NCBI RefSeq assembly: GCF_000219725.1
Contig: NC_015732.1
Location: forward strand, 372,001 to 436,000
Source: Gracilinema caldarium DSM 7334
Lineage (GTDB): Bacteria; Spirochaetota; Spirochaetia; Treponematales; Breznakiellaceae
Length of the DNA stretch: 64,000 nucleotides
Reading direction: 5' to 3'
Each line of letters starts with the position of its first letter. Position 1 is the first letter of the stretch. The notes under the pieces were generated by a model. That model was not told the DNA's origin. It made no database searches and worked only from the letters and a program-made list of their open reading frames with translations. Of the stretch, positions 45,751 through 54,275 are shown in pieces. The position numbers were made by a program, and so were the translations under genes.

Positions 45751-47277
45751 ATGAAGCGAATCATCCTTGCATTTTATTTAGTCCTTTCATGTATCAGTTT
45801 GATGAATGCCCAGGCTCCTGTGCCACATGGACCGGGCTCAGTATGGATTATTCCCATAAAAGGTGATATTGAGCCTTTTATCAGTGCCTTTATCCGCAGG
45901 TCGAGCCAGAATGCTCTTGCCAAGGGAGCCTCCACAATTATTTATGAGATTGATACCTTTGGGGGCCGAGTCGATACGGCTCTGCAGATCTCAAGTTTTA
46001 TTGGATCTCTGAAAAACATACGAACCATTGCATGGGTTCGCAGTGGTCCTGAATCGATGGGGGTAAGCTGGTCTGCAGGGGCCCTTATTGCCCTTTCCTG
46101 TCAGGATATCGTCATGTCCAGCGGTACATCCATCGGAGCGGCCGCTCCAGTCACCATTGGACCTGATGGGCAAATGGCCCCTACTGGAGAAAAGACCGTC
46201 AGTGCGGTTCGTTCCCAGATGGCGGCATTGGCAGAAAAAAATAAGCATCCTGTTCTGCTTGCCCTTGCCATGGTCGATCAGGATTTGGAGGTTTGGGAAA
46301 TTCAGGTTAATGGTGAAAACCGTCTTGTGAATAGTGTGGAACTGGAAAATCTAGAAAAAAACAGTGCTAATCAGGTGGTACGACAAAATCAGGTATCTGC
46401 TAAGGGAAAACTGCTCTCCCTCACCGCAGGGGAAGCTCTTAAATATGGGCTTGCCCGAGCTGTTGCCGATAACAGCACTGAACTACTGCAAAAATTAGAA
46501 ATAACCGGTGAAGTATCGGAACTAGTTCCATCTATGGCTGATCAAATTATTTCGGTTTTTACTTCAGGAACAGTGCAAACTATCCTCATTTTACTTGGCT
46601 TAGTCATGCTGTTCCTGGAAATAAATTCTCCCGGCTTTGGCATCCCCGGGGTGGTAGCAATTATCTCTTTTGTAACCGTTTTTGGTCTTAATGCACTCCT
46701 GGGAACTGTTGGATCCCTTGAAATGATACTCTTCCTCGTAGGGGTCGCCCTGCTTGCTGTAGAAATCTTTATTCTTCCCGGCTTTGGTATCACCGGTATC
46801 TCGGGGTTGGTGCTCATCGGTCTTTCACTCGTATTCTCCAGACAGGATTTTACCATCCCAAACCTGCCCTGGCAGTGGGAAATCTTTGGCCGAAATGTCA
46901 TTTTTGTCTCCATAGGTATTATTCTTGCAATTGCCGCCATCGCTGTTATAGCACTTATGGGACCACGACTCAGGATCTTTGACCGGCTTACCCTGAAAAC
47001 GAAGATTGAAGGTACCGCAGGAGGTCCTGATCCGGAACATGCGGGTACGTCCGTTATGGAAGCTGCCCGGGTTATGTCCGATGAGGTTGAAGAAAATTAT
47101 GGGGATCTGCTGGGGAAACAGGGTAAGACTATTTCTACCCTCAGGCCTTCCGGTAAGGCAGAATTTAATGGAAAAACGTATACTGTCGAAGCAGATGGAG
47201 TATTTATAGAACCAAACAAACCGGTGGAAGTAATCCGCGTACGCGGAAATAGAATCATTGTAAGGAGTATAGGATGA
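45751..47277 (+). CDS. NfeD-family membrane serine protease (long form)
   Basis: A 508-residue protein. A signal peptide ([20 protein letters not shown]) precedes a ClpP-class protease domain with nucleophile Ser108 in [12 protein letters not shown] and a downstream SIGAAAPV; a Lys in the [11 protein letters not shown] region could complete a Ser-Lys dyad. Four to five membrane helices follow (about residues 265-400). The C-terminal OB-type NfeD domain reads [20 protein letters not shown]. Its stop overlaps the ATG of floA (ATGA), the usual pairing; the family partner works in membrane microdomain quality control. Confidence 0.9.
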   Translation: MKRIILAFYLVLSCISLMNAQAPVPHGPGSVWIIPIKGDIEPFISAFIRRSSQNALAKGASTIIYEIDTFGGRVDTALQISSFIGSLKNIRTIAWVRSGPESMGVSWSAGALIALSCQDIVMSSGTSIGAAAPVTIGPDGQMAPTGEKTVSAVRSQMAALAEKNKHPVLLALAMVDQDLEVWEIQVNGENRLVNSVELENLEKNSANQVVRQNQVSAKGKLLSLTAGEALKYGLARAVADNSTELLQKLEITGEVSELVPSMADQIISVFTSGTVQTILILLGLVMLFLEINSPGFGIPGVVAIISFVTVFGLNALLGTVGSLEMILFLVGVALLAVEIFILPGFGITGISGLVLIGLSLVFSRQDFTIPNLPWQWEIFGRNVIFVSIGIILAIAAIAVIALMGPRLRIFDRLTLKTKIEGTAGGPDPEHAGTSVMEAARVMSDEVEENYGDLLGKQGKTISTLRPSGKAEFNGKTYTVEADGVFIEPNKPVEVIRVRGNRIIVRSIG

Positions 47278-48260
47278 TCTACCTTATTCTTTTAGCTATT
47301 ATAGGGCTCATTGCACTGGGTTTCTTGTTGCTCTTTTTCCGCTTTTTTGGCCTCTGGTTCCGGGCTATGCTTTCCGGGGCTTCGGTCGGTATGGGAAAGC
47401 TTATCGGTATGTGGCTCCGTCATGTAAATGCGGCAGTCATTGTGGAGGCCCGTATCATGTTAACAAAGGCTGGAATCGAGGTGGATTCGGATATGCTGGA
47501 AACCCACTTTCTTGCCCGGGGTGACGTCATGAAGGTGAGCCGCGCATTGGTTGCGGCCAATAAAGCAAACATACCGCTGCCCTTCCAGCGGGCTGCCGCC
47601 ATTGACCTTGCTGGCCGGGACGTGCTCGAAGCGGTAAAAACCAGCGTTAACCCCAAGGTTATCGACTGCCCGGACCCATCCAAGGGAAAGCAAACCATCG
47701 ATGCGGTTGCAAAGGATGGTATCCAGCTTCAGGTAAAGGCGCGGGTTACGGTTCGTGCTAACATAGAGCGACTCGTTGGAGGCGCAACTGAAGAAACCAT
47801 TATTGCCCGGGTTGGCGAAGGTATTGTTACGACTATTGGTTCTTCAGAAACCTATAAATCGGTTCTGGAAAACCCGGACCTGATATCGAAACGGGTTCTA
47901 GAAAAAGGGCTCGATGCAGGGACTGCCTTTGAAATCCTTTCCATCGATATAGCGGATATTGATGTAGGGGCAAATGTAGGTGCAAAACTCCAGGCTGATC
48001 AGGCTGAAGCCGATAAGCGGCGGTTCCAGGCTGAGGCGGAGAAACGGAGAGCCGCCGCTCAAGCCCGTGAACAGGAAATGCTCGCGCTGGTTCAGGAAAA
48101 CCGCGCCAAGGTGGTTCTTGCAGAATCCGAAATCCCCCTTGCCATTGCTGAGGCCTTTAGAAAGGGTCAGCTCGGCATTATGGATTATTACCGGCTCAAG
48201 AATATTCAGGCTGATACGGATATGCGATCCTCTATTGGTAACACTTCACAGGGAAAATAG
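47274..48260 (+). CDS. floA: Flotillin-like protein FloA
   Basis: A 328-residue UPF0365/FloA protein that scaffolds functional membrane microdomains. An N-terminal hydrophobic hairpin ([19 protein letters not shown]) anchors it on the cytoplasmic face. The SPFH-type region follows ([40 protein letters not shown]). A C-terminal Glu/Ala-rich coiled coil follows ([20 protein letters not shown]). AAGGAG lies 6 nt before the ATG, inside the nfeD 3' end, so translation is coupled. The family is recognised with high certainty. Confidence 0.95.
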   Translation: MIYLILLAIIGLIALGFLLLFFRFFGLWFRAMLSGASVGMGKLIGMWLRHVNAAVIVEARIMLTKAGIEVDSDMLETHFLARGDVMKVSRALVAANKANIPLPFQRAAAIDLAGRDVLEAVKTSVNPKVIDCPDPSKGKQTIDAVAKDGIQLQVKARVTVRANIERLVGGATEETIIARVGEGIVTTIGSSETYKSVLENPDLISKRVLEKGLDAGTAFEILSIDIADIDVGANVGAKLQADQAEADKRRFQAEAEKRRAAAQAREQEMLALVQENRAKVVLAESEIPLAIAEAFRKGQLGIMDYYRLKNIQADTDMRSSIGNTSQGK

Positions 48261-48263
48261 TTC

Positions 48264-48734
48264 ATGGAAAGCCTGTTTGAATCCCTTTTAACCCTTATTC
48301 CCATAGCACTCATTATAGCATTACGTATTGCAGCAGCACGAAAAGAGCGCCAGGGGCTTCAGGATAAAACAAGAATTGCAGATGTTTTAAAAGCCAATAC
48401 TACAAAGCTAGCAAAGGTTGTTCATGTAAAGCAGGAATATAAGCCCGCTTTCAGGTTTGAGGAAACCGGCCATCCTCCTATCGCTGTATGGGAGGATGCC
48501 TCTCAGAAACAAAAATCGGTGAACCCATCGGTTATTAATGTGGTCGAGCAGGGGAGTTTGCTCAATGTTGAAATATCTCCGATGAAGGAAACTACTTCAG
48601 TTACTCCTGTTATACAAAAAACAGGAAAGATGGAATATAGTTTCCCATTAAAAAGGCTGAGGAATTTAAGCCAGCTGCAACAGGCGGTGGTTTATGCGGA
48701 ACTGCTGGGACCGCCAAAGGGCTTACAGCTTTAA
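48264..48734 (+). CDS. Third gene of the NfeD-FloA operon, single-TM protein
   Basis: A 156-residue protein starting 3 nt after the floA stop. One N-terminal helix (LLTLIPIALIIALRIAAARK) leads to a basic linker, a Val/Thr-rich middle and a conserved-looking C-terminal motif (LRNLSQLQQAVVYAELLGPP) ending KGLQL. The motif (L..L.QAV.....LGPPKGL) occurs in small proteins of unknown function in spirochaetes and other bacteria. Its position suggests an accessory to the FloA/NfeD membrane complex; this is inference only. Confidence 0.75.
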   Translation: MESLFESLLTLIPIALIIALRIAAARKERQGLQDKTRIADVLKANTTKLAKVVHVKQEYKPAFRFEETGHPPIAVWEDASQKQKSVNPSVINVVEQGSLLNVEISPMKETTSVTPVIQKTGKMEYSFPLKRLRNLSQLQQAVVYAELLGPPKGLQL

Positions 48735-48800
48735 CACTTTCTCTCTCGCCTCAGGTGGGCGACGCCCGCGAGTTCTCCCTCTGGGGTTTTGCAGAAAGAT

Positions 48801-48828
48801 AAAAAAAGAGCTCCCTTTTGGGAGCTCT
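48801..48828 (-). terminator. Terminator of the tRNA-Leu gene
   Basis: A 9-bp stem AGAGCTCCC/GGGAGCTCT with a 4-nt loop, followed by seven Ts on the minus strand. The flotillin operon on the plus strand ends just before it. Confidence 0.88.
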
Positions 48829-48837
48829 GTCGTTTAT

Positions 48838-48918
48838 GCCCAGAGGGGGACTTGAACCCCCAAGCCTCGCGGCACTAGTACCTGAAACTAGCGTGTCTGC
48901 CAATTTCACCATCTGGGC
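48838..48918 (-). tRNA. tRNA-Leu (anticodon CAG)
   Basis: An 81-nt cloverleaf with a 7-bp acceptor (GCCCAGA/TCTGGGC), a long variable arm as in Leu tRNAs, and an anticodon stem CTAGT/ACTAG enclosing TTCAGGT. The T arm reads GGGGGTTCAAGTCCCCC. The CCA end is not encoded. Promoter TTGACA-17-TAATGT lies 8-9 nt upstream of the predicted transcript start. Confidence 0.96.
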
Positions 48919-48932
48919 TTAAATGTGAAGCT

Positions 48933-48961
48933 ACATTAAAAAAAATCCAGCCCTTTGTCAA
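48933..48961 (-). promoter_or_regulatory. Promoter of tRNA-Leu
   Basis: On the minus strand, -35 TTGACA (48956-48961), a 17-nt spacer and -10 TAATGT (48933-48938). Confidence 0.7.
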
Positions 48962-49107
48962 GTAGAATTCCTGGGACTTCAGAGGGCTGCTCCAGGGATA
49001 ACCTATAACTATGAACTGCAACGGCCCGCTTATCGAAATAGTTGTGTGCTATTAGTGCTCTTAAAAACCTCATCAGGTTGTAATAGATCTACAATATTTC
49101 ATTACAA

Positions 49108-49135
49108 TTGACAAAATGTAAAAAGATGCTATGTT
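49108..49135 (+). promoter_or_regulatory. Promoter immediately before the DUF4143 ATPase gene
   Basis: -35 TTGACA (49108-49113), a 16-nt spacer and -10 TATGTT (49130-49135), then 7 nt to the ATG at 49143. The upstream in-frame ATG at 49131 falls inside the -10. Confidence 0.55.
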
Positions 49136-49142
49136 TACTAAT

Positions 49143-50303
49143 ATGATACCAAGACAGGCGGAAGCAACGCTGAGACGGCTTGAAAAAGGTTTTCCTGTGC
49201 TTTGTATAACTGGTCCACGTCAGTCTGGTAAGACCACTTTAGCAAAGTCCTGCTATCCCGATAAGCCCTATATTTCTCTGGATAACCCTGATGTAAGCCT
49301 CCTTGCCCGTGAGGATCCGAGAGGTTTGCTGGAAATGTACCGCGAAGGTCTTATTTTAGACGAGATTCAAGTCGTACCCGAATTATTCAAGTACCTAAAA
49401 ACTGCGGTGGATTCTGATCCCAGACCAGGCAAATATGTAGTTACAGGATCTCAGCAGTTTAAACTACTTGCAGGAATTACCGAATCCCTCGCTGGCAGAG
49501 CTGCGTTTATTAATTTGCTGCCTTTCTCTATAGAAGAACTGGAAAATGCCGGTTTGCTCCTCGAAGACCCTTTTAAAGTGCTGGTTTCAGGCTTTTATCC
49601 TCCCTTATACGACCGTGAAGTATCGCCCTATGATTGGTATACAAACTATATTTCTACCTACGTGGAACGGGATCTCCGCTCAATTCTTAATGTTAAAGAT
49701 CTGTCTTTATTCCAGACATTTTTAAAAATGTGTGCAAGCCGTACAGGCCAGATACTCAATGTTAATTCCCTCGCTCTCGATTGTGGGATTTCCCATAATA
49801 CCGCCCACTCGTGGCTTTCTGTATTAGAAACAAGTGGCATCATATACCTCTTAAAACCCTATTACAAAAATTACGGAAAACGTCTGGTTAAAAGCCCTAA
49901 ACTCTATTTTATTGATACAGGACTCAACGTAAGACTTCTCGGCATTAAAACTCCGGAAGACTTATTTATGCACCCGAATCGGGGAAACATCTTTGAATCT
50001 TTTGTGATTTCTGAACTGTTAAAAAAAAGATACAATGCAGGATATGATCCAGATTTGTATTTCTGGCGCGATAATACGGGTACTGAAATAGACCTCATTC
50101 TCGAAGAGGGGGATCATGTAAAAGCCGTAGAAATTAAATCGGGAAAAACATTTTCCGAGTCTTTTATTTCTGGGCTCCAGCTTTGGATAAAATACTCAAA
50201 CACGAAGTCTGAACATTGCGCTGTGGTGTATGCTGGTACTCTTTCGGCTCATTTAAAATCGATAGCCATTATACCTTGGAATAAAGTAGGGACATTGGCA
50301 TAG
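49143..50303 (+). CDS. AAA-family ATPase with DUF4143 domain
   Basis: A 386-residue protein of the family often labelled ATP-binding protein/DUF4143. The AAA part has Walker A VLCITGPRQSGKTTLA and Walker B GLILDEIQ, then VVTGSQQF. The C-terminal DUF4143 part has a PD-(D/E)xK-like end (GTEIDLILEEGDHVKAVEIK), suggesting a nuclease-like fold. The family is common, often horizontally spread, and its cellular role is not settled. The start at 49143 (MIPRQAEATLRR) matches the usual family N-terminus and the promoter position. It stands alone between a tRNA gene and deoD. Confidence 0.88.
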   Translation: MIPRQAEATLRRLEKGFPVLCITGPRQSGKTTLAKSCYPDKPYISLDNPDVSLLAREDPRGLLEMYREGLILDEIQVVPELFKYLKTAVDSDPRPGKYVVTGSQQFKLLAGITESLAGRAAFINLLPFSIEELENAGLLLEDPFKVLVSGFYPPLYDREVSPYDWYTNYISTYVERDLRSILNVKDLSLFQTFLKMCASRTGQILNVNSLALDCGISHNTAHSWLSVLETSGIIYLLKPYYKNYGKRLVKSPKLYFIDTGLNVRLLGIKTPEDLFMHPNRGNIFESFVISELLKKRYNAGYDPDLYFWRDNTGTEIDLILEEGDHVKAVEIKSGKTFSESFISGLQLWIKYSNTKSEHCAVVYAGTLSAHLKSIAIIPWNKVGTLA

Positions 50304-50386
50304 GATCGGTCATTGACCCCTGTTTAGGTTGTTCAACCTTGGATAAACTCCTCATATTAAAATACAGAGGATTCATGACCGGTCTC

Positions 50387-50415
50387 CAAAAAGTTCAGGG
50401 GAATGATAATTCCCC
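50387..50415 (-). terminator. Terminator of deoD
   Basis: Stem GGGGAAT/ATTCCCC with a 4-nt loop (50398-50415). On the minus strand GAAC and then CTTTTTGG-like Ts follow. The stem could also serve the convergent ATPase gene. Confidence 0.55.
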
Positions 50416-50423
50416 CTATTCTT

Positions 50424-51128
50424 TCAGCTTATTGCCGCTTCCAGAGCAACTTCCATCATCCGGGTAAAGGTGGTCTGCCGTTCCTCAGCGGTGGTTGCTT
50501 CATGGGTGACGAGACTGTCCGAAATGGTCAAAATAGACAGGGCTTCCCGACCATATTTTGCTGCCAGTGTATACAATTCTGCGGTCTCCATTTCTACCGC
50601 CAGGACCCCAAATTTAGCCCACAATTTCCATTCATCCGGATCTTCAGTATAGAACATATCTGAGGAAATGACATTTCCTACCTTCGGATCCCAGTTTCTT
50701 GCAATAGCCGCATCGTAGGCCGCTTTAAGCAGTTTAAAGTTGGCGGTAGGTGCAAAATCCCGATTACCAAAACGAATAGCATTAGCCCCAGAATCGGTGC
50801 TGGCAGACATGGCAATAACCAGGTCCCGGATCTTTACCGATTCCTGCAGAGAACCCGCTGTGCCAACCCGGATAGCCCGTTTTACACCATAATCTTTGAA
50901 AAGCTCATTCACATAGATTGATATGGATGGAATTCCCATGCCGGTTCCCTGGACCGATACTCGTTTCCCCTTATAGGTCCCGGTATAACCGAACATGTTG
51001 CGAACTTCTGTATAACGAACCGGATTTTCAAGAAATTTCTCTGCAATAAATTGAGCCCTCAGGGGGTCTCCGGGTAATAAAACCGCCTCCGCAATTTCGC
51101 CGGGCTTAGCCGCAATATGAATGGACAT
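50424..51128 (-). CDS. deoD: Purine-nucleoside phosphorylase, DeoD type
   Basis: A 234-residue hexameric-type purine nucleoside phosphorylase of nucleoside salvage. Typical stretches are [64 protein letters not shown] and the catalytic Asp region [15 protein letters not shown] 51128 has AAGGAG 5 nt upstream; GTG 51134 in the same frame overlaps the spacer and is less likely. It lies 68 nt downstream of the MFS transporter gene on the same strand. Confidence 0.95.
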   Translation of the reverse strand: MSIHIAAKPGEIAEAVLLPGDPLRAQFIAEKFLENPVRYTEVRNMFGYTGTYKGKRVSVQGTGMGIPSISIYVNELFKDYGVKRAIRVGTAGSLQESVKIRDLVIAMSASTDSGANAIRFGNRDFAPTANFKLLKAAYDAAIARNWDPKVGNVISSDMFYTEDPDEWKLWAKFGVLAVEMETAELYTLAAKYGREALSILTISDSLVTHEATTAEERQTTFTRMMEVALEAAIS

Positions 51129-51195
51129 AGTCACTCCTTATGGAAAGATTCCCCTCGTAGCTGAGTATCTGGGGGGAAAACAAGTATATACGAAA

Positions 51196-52476
51196 TTATC
51201 CCTTTTGGGTAGAATTTGAGTTGTCATCATGCTGTACTTCACCCCGTTTTACTCCGCCCATAATAAACCAAGCCAGTAGCATACAAATACTCCCAAAGAT
51301 AAATATACCAGGATAGCCCGCCAGATCGATAATGGCTCCTGTGATGGGAGGGGCACTAATGGCAGCGGTCTGACTGAAGGTATAATAGAGGCCCGTATAA
51401 ATTCCCATATTACCGTAACTTGCCATCTGCCACAGCATGGGAAAACTGTTTACCACGACACCAATCCAGACTGCGCCGTAAAAGAACATCAATATGAGAA
51501 AAAGAATAAGGGAACTGCCCGCAGGCAGGGCAAAGGATCGGGAAACCAAACCGGTAGAGGGGACGAGGATGAGAATAAGGGCGAGTATGATAAGACTGAG
51601 ACGGATAAATTTTCTGCGTCCCATCTTGTGGGCCAGGTACCCCGAAGGAATCGCTAAAAGTACACTTGCAATGCCTGCAATGCCCTGGGCTAAAGCGGCA
51701 TTACCAGAACTGACCTTCATGACATCCACAAGATATAATCCTAAAAAGGGTTTTGCCCCCTCATAAGCCATAAACCAGAAGAATAAAGCAAAGAGAATAC
51801 GGATGACGCTTGTATCACCGGAACTGAAAATCAATTTAAGAGAAGCAAATACCGAAGGTTGTTTTTCTTCTTCGGTATCGTCGGGTTTTCGTTCTTTTAC
51901 AAATATAAAAAGAATGAGGGTCGCCAGCAGTACAAAGCCTCCAGCGGTAACGAAGGGGAGGGATTCGCTCACCTGCATGAGCCGGGCTAACACCAGGGTT
52001 CCTATGATCAGACCGATACCGCCCATGGTATTAATCACCCCATTGGCTTCAGAGCGGTAGTCCCCTGGAATCGTATCGGGCATGAGGGCAACGACAGGTC
52101 CCCGGACACTGGTTTTAAAGATATTAAATAGGAAGACTATAATGATAAGGCTGGCTAATGAAATAGCTGCCATAGAAGGAATCAGAGAAAAGAGGATTGC
52201 AGAAAGGGGAAGCATAACGATGATGAAGGGAATACGTCTTCCAAACCTGGTCCGGGTTCTGTCTGACCAGATTGCCACAATAGGAATAAGGAATAACTGG
52301 AGTATGTTATCCAGGGTCATGACCGATCCGACCAGTGCATTCGAACTGATGTACCGCTTCAGAAAAATCGGTAGATAGGTATCATAGAGGGGGTCCATCA
52401 GACCCATGGTAAAGAAACCGAAACCGATGAGGAAGGTCAAAACAAGATATTTGCGAAACCCCTGTTGTTCTTTCAT
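51196..52476 (-). CDS. MFS transporter, sugar/SLC45-like
   Basis: A 426-residue protein with twelve predicted membrane helices. The loop after helix 2-3 reads IWSDRTRTRFGRRIPFII, the form of the MFS signature seen in glycoside/sucrose-type transporters. The second half has a related loop (LAHKMGRRKFIRL). GGAGG lies upstream of the ATG. It is followed by deoD, so nucleoside or sugar uptake are both possible, but the sequence pattern favours a sugar or glycoside. The long third cytoplasmic loop (KERKPDDTEEEKQP) is normal for the superfamily. Confidence 0.85.
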   Translation of the reverse strand: MKEQQGFRKYLVLTFLIGFGFFTMGLMDPLYDTYLPIFLKRYISSNALVGSVMTLDNILQLFLIPIVAIWSDRTRTRFGRRIPFIIVMLPLSAILFSLIPSMAAISLASLIIIVFLFNIFKTSVRGPVVALMPDTIPGDYRSEANGVINTMGGIGLIIGTLVLARLMQVSESLPFVTAGGFVLLATLILFIFVKERKPDDTEEEKQPSVFASLKLIFSSGDTSVIRILFALFFWFMAYEGAKPFLGLYLVDVMKVSSGNAALAQGIAGIASVLLAIPSGYLAHKMGRRKFIRLSLIILALILILVPSTGLVSRSFALPAGSSLILFLILMFFYGAVWIGVVVNSFPMLWQMASYGNMGIYTGLYYTFSQTAAISAPPITGAIIDLAGYPGIFIFGSICMLLAWFIMGGVKRGEVQHDDNSNSTQKG

Positions 52477-52631
52477 AGAAACCTCCTTTTTAAGACTTTC
52501 TGTAGCCTAATCTGGTTTTTCAGAATCTGCAAGATGAAATGATGGTAGCTTCTCATAACTCTGTTAGACATTAAAAGCGTCCGTATATAAATTGCCCGTA
52601 TATAAATTGATAAAATTGATGAGTAAAGCTC

Positions 52632-52660
52632 TTGACATTTGGTATTTTTCTTGCTATTTT
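52632..52660 (+). promoter_or_regulatory. Promoter of tRNA-Thr
   Basis: -35 TTGACA (52632-52637), a 17-nt spacer and -10 TATTTT (52655-52660), about 30 nt before the tRNA. Confidence 0.7.
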
Positions 52661-52690
52661 CAGCGGGCATTTTAAGTTTTAGATGCACTT

Positions 52691-52763
52691 GCCCTTGTAG
52701 CTCAGTCGGTAGAGCACATCCATGGTAAGGATGTGGTCAGCGGTTCGATTCCGCTCGAGGGCT
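52691..52763 (+). tRNA. tRNA-Thr (anticodon GGT)
   Basis: A 73-nt cloverleaf: acceptor GCCCTTG/CGAGGGC with one G-T pair, D arm AGCTCAGTCGGTAGAGC, and anticodon stem CATCC/GGATG enclosing ATGGTAA. The T arm contains GGTTCGATTCC. CCA is not encoded. Two hairpins follow (52769-52785 and about 52801-52819), then a T run at 52830. Confidence 0.96.
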
Positions 52764-52768
52764 GTTTT

Positions 52769-52837
52769 GCGCCATGAGATGGCGCCATATTTGCAAGGCG
52801 GGCACTGTTTCACAGTGCCGTGAAAAGTGTTTTTTTT
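52769..52837 (+). terminator. Paired hairpins after tRNA-Thr
   Basis: GCGCCAT/ATGGCGC (52769-52785) and GGCACTG/CAGTGCC (52801-52819). A run of eight Ts starts at 52830, 10 nt beyond the second stem. That distance is long for a classical terminator. Confidence 0.45.
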
Positions 52838-52914
52838 GTTTTGTGTGCTGGTGTACAATTAGTATATCATATATTGTGTTATTAATGGTGTTTTGCCTAT
52901 AGAAGGGGTTTATT

Positions 52915-53088
52915 ATGGCTAGCAAGAAGACTGCGGTTGAACTTATCGCGTTGCAGTGTAGTGAATGTAAACGTAAGAATTATACCACTAAGAAGAATCG
53001 CCGCACAATGCAGGAAAAGCTTGAACTGAGCAAGTATTGTAAATTTGATCGGAAGCATACGATCCATAAAGAAACTAAGATAAAGTAG
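52915..53088 (+). CDS. rpmG: 50S ribosomal protein L33
   Basis: A 57-residue protein ([20 protein letters not shown] and onward) with the L33 pattern NYTTKKNRR and [20 protein letters not shown]. The first zinc pair CSEC is present, but the second is CKFD instead of CxxC, so only three Cys remain. AGAAGGGG lies upstream of the ATG. It lies between tRNA-Thr and tRNA-Trp, upstream of secE-nusG, a common bacterial order. Confidence 0.93.
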   Translation: MASKKTAVELIALQCSECKRKNYTTKKNRRTMQEKLELSKYCKFDRKHTIHKETKIK

Positions 53089-53094
53089 TCCTTT

Positions 53095-53167
53095 AGGCCA
53101 GTAGCTCTAATGGTAGAGCGCCGGTCTCCAAAACCGGATGTTGTGGGTTCGAGTCCTACCTGGCCTG
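53095..53167 (+). tRNA. tRNA-Trp (anticodon CCA)
   Basis: A 73-nt cloverleaf: acceptor AGGCCAG/CTGGCCT, discriminator G, and anticodon stem CCGGT/ACCGG enclosing CTCCAAA. The T arm contains GGGTTCGAGTCC. It starts 6 nt after the rpmG stop and is probably processed from the same transcript. Confidence 0.97.
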
Positions 53168-53201
53168 TGAATATCAGCTAATATAAGATTAGTTTGCGAG
53201 G

Positions 53202-53237
53202 ATAGTGTGCTGCATTATGCTGCGCACTATTTTTTTA
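53202..53237 (+). terminator. Terminator between tRNA-Trp and secE
   Basis: Stem ATAGTGTGC/GCGCACTAT (one G-T pair) with an 11-nt loop, followed by seven Ts. Confidence 0.8.
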
Positions 53238-53256
53238 TGCATTCATCGATGCATAC

Positions 53257-53285
53257 TTGCATAACAGTTTATTTTCTGGCATAGT
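53257..53285 (+). promoter_or_regulatory. Possible secE-nusG promoter
   Basis: -35 TTGCAT (53257-53262), a 17-nt spacer and -10 CATAGT (53280-53285), just after the terminator. Confidence 0.4.
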
Positions 53286-53324
53286 AACAATCTGCAAACA
53301 TTGTATCGTTTTGAGGGGTTGATG

Positions 53325-53504
53325 ATGAAAAAGCTGGTTGCATTTGTAAAAGACTCAATTGCAGAGCTGAAAAAAGTTGTATGGCCTTCTAAAGAAGATG
53401 TTATAAGCTCTGTTAAAGTGGTTATTGTTTCTACTTTGGTTTTTGCAATTATTCTTGGCCTCGTGGATGCTTTGTTGTTGCTTGGCGTCCAGGCGATTTT
53501 TTAA
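53325..53504 (+). CDS. secE: Preprotein translocase subunit SecE
   Basis: A 59-residue single-helix SecE. The amphipathic N-terminus has the conserved KDSIAELKKVVWPSKEDV, and the membrane helix is VVIVSTLVFAIILGLVDALL. GAGGGG lies 6 nt before ATG 53325; ATG 53322 is adjacent. nusG starts 9 nt after the stop. Confidence 0.95.
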   Translation: MKKLVAFVKDSIAELKKVVWPSKEDVISSVKVVIVSTLVFAIILGLVDALLLLGVQAIF

Positions 53505-53513
53505 AGGAAGAGC

Positions 53514-54071
53514 ATGGCTACTGGTTGGTACGTTCTGCATACCTATTCAGGGTATGAAAATAAAATCGAAAAAACTATCCGCATGATGATCGATTCCGGA
53601 GATTTGGATAAGGATATTGTGCGTGATGTAAAAGTTCCTTCTGAAGATGTAGTTGAGGTTAAGGACGGTAAAAAACGTACCATGACGAAGAAATTTTTGC
53701 CGGGGTATATCCTGGTAGAGATGGATTTGCCTGAAATTGGTTGGAAGGTTACTTGCTCAAAGATTAAAAAGATTCCTGGTGTAACAGGTTTTGTGGGTAC
53801 CCCTGCTAATCGACGGCCTCAGCCGCTCTCTGGTGATGAAGCTCGCTCTATTTTGCAAAAGACTGGAGAGATTAAAGGTGAGCGTCCTGTTCGGACACGA
53901 CAATCCTTTGCGCCGGGCGAGCAGGTTAAGATTGTTGATGGGCCTTTTGAATCTTTTACAGGTACTATAGAGGAAGTTAATACCGAGCGTAATAAGCTTA
54001 AGGTGATGGTTGGCATTTTTGGAAGAGCGACTCCGGTCGAAGTAGATCTTTTGCAGGTTGAGAAGATTTAA
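53514..54071 (+). CDS. nusG: Transcription termination/antitermination factor NusG
   Basis: A 185-residue NusG. The N-terminal NGN domain starts WYVLHTYSGYENKIEK and contains KFLPGYILVEMDL and VTGFVGT. The C-terminal KOW domain is FAPGEQVKIVDGPFESFTG with VMVGIFGRATPVEVDLLQVE. It has no large insertion. It couples RNA polymerase to the ribosome or Rho. It is translated from the secE transcript, with AGGAAGAG upstream. Confidence 0.97.
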   Translation: MATGWYVLHTYSGYENKIEKTIRMMIDSGDLDKDIVRDVKVPSEDVVEVKDGKKRTMTKKFLPGYILVEMDLPEIGWKVTCSKIKKIPGVTGFVGTPANRRPQPLSGDEARSILQKTGEIKGERPVRTRQSFAPGEQVKIVDGPFESFTGTIEEVNTERNKLKVMVGIFGRATPVEVDLLQVEKI

Positions 54072-54191
54072 AGCGTCTGTTTTAAGGTTTCTTGGGATGC
54101 TGTAAGGGCTGCTCGAGATGTTCATCAATATAAATCTATAATGCTGTTGTTTGCTGTAAAGGTAAATAGCGGCTTTGGGCTATAAGCTCCA

Positions 54192-54227
54192 ATAGATGGG
54201 AGTTTTCGCTTCGGGCGAAAACGCTAT
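54192..54227 (+). promoter_or_regulatory. Candidate ribosomal protein L1 autoregulatory site upstream of rplK
   Basis: ATAG (54192-54195) pairs with CTAT (54224-54227), then an asymmetric internal loop (ATGGGA against G), then an 8-bp stem GTTTTCGC/GCGAAAAC with a TTCGG loop. Two helices flanking an asymmetric loop in the rplK leader is the general form of L1 binding sites on the L11-L1 mRNA. The site lies about 49 nt before the rplK ATG. Confidence 0.5.
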
Positions 54228-54275
54228 CCCGGAAAGCCTGGTTCTTTTCGGGTACACCACAGAAGGAGATTGCGA

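Noticed and set aside
49131-49142. ATG 49131 as start of the DUF4143 ATPase
   Set aside because: It falls inside the -10 TATGTT; ATG 49143 gives the normal family N-terminus.
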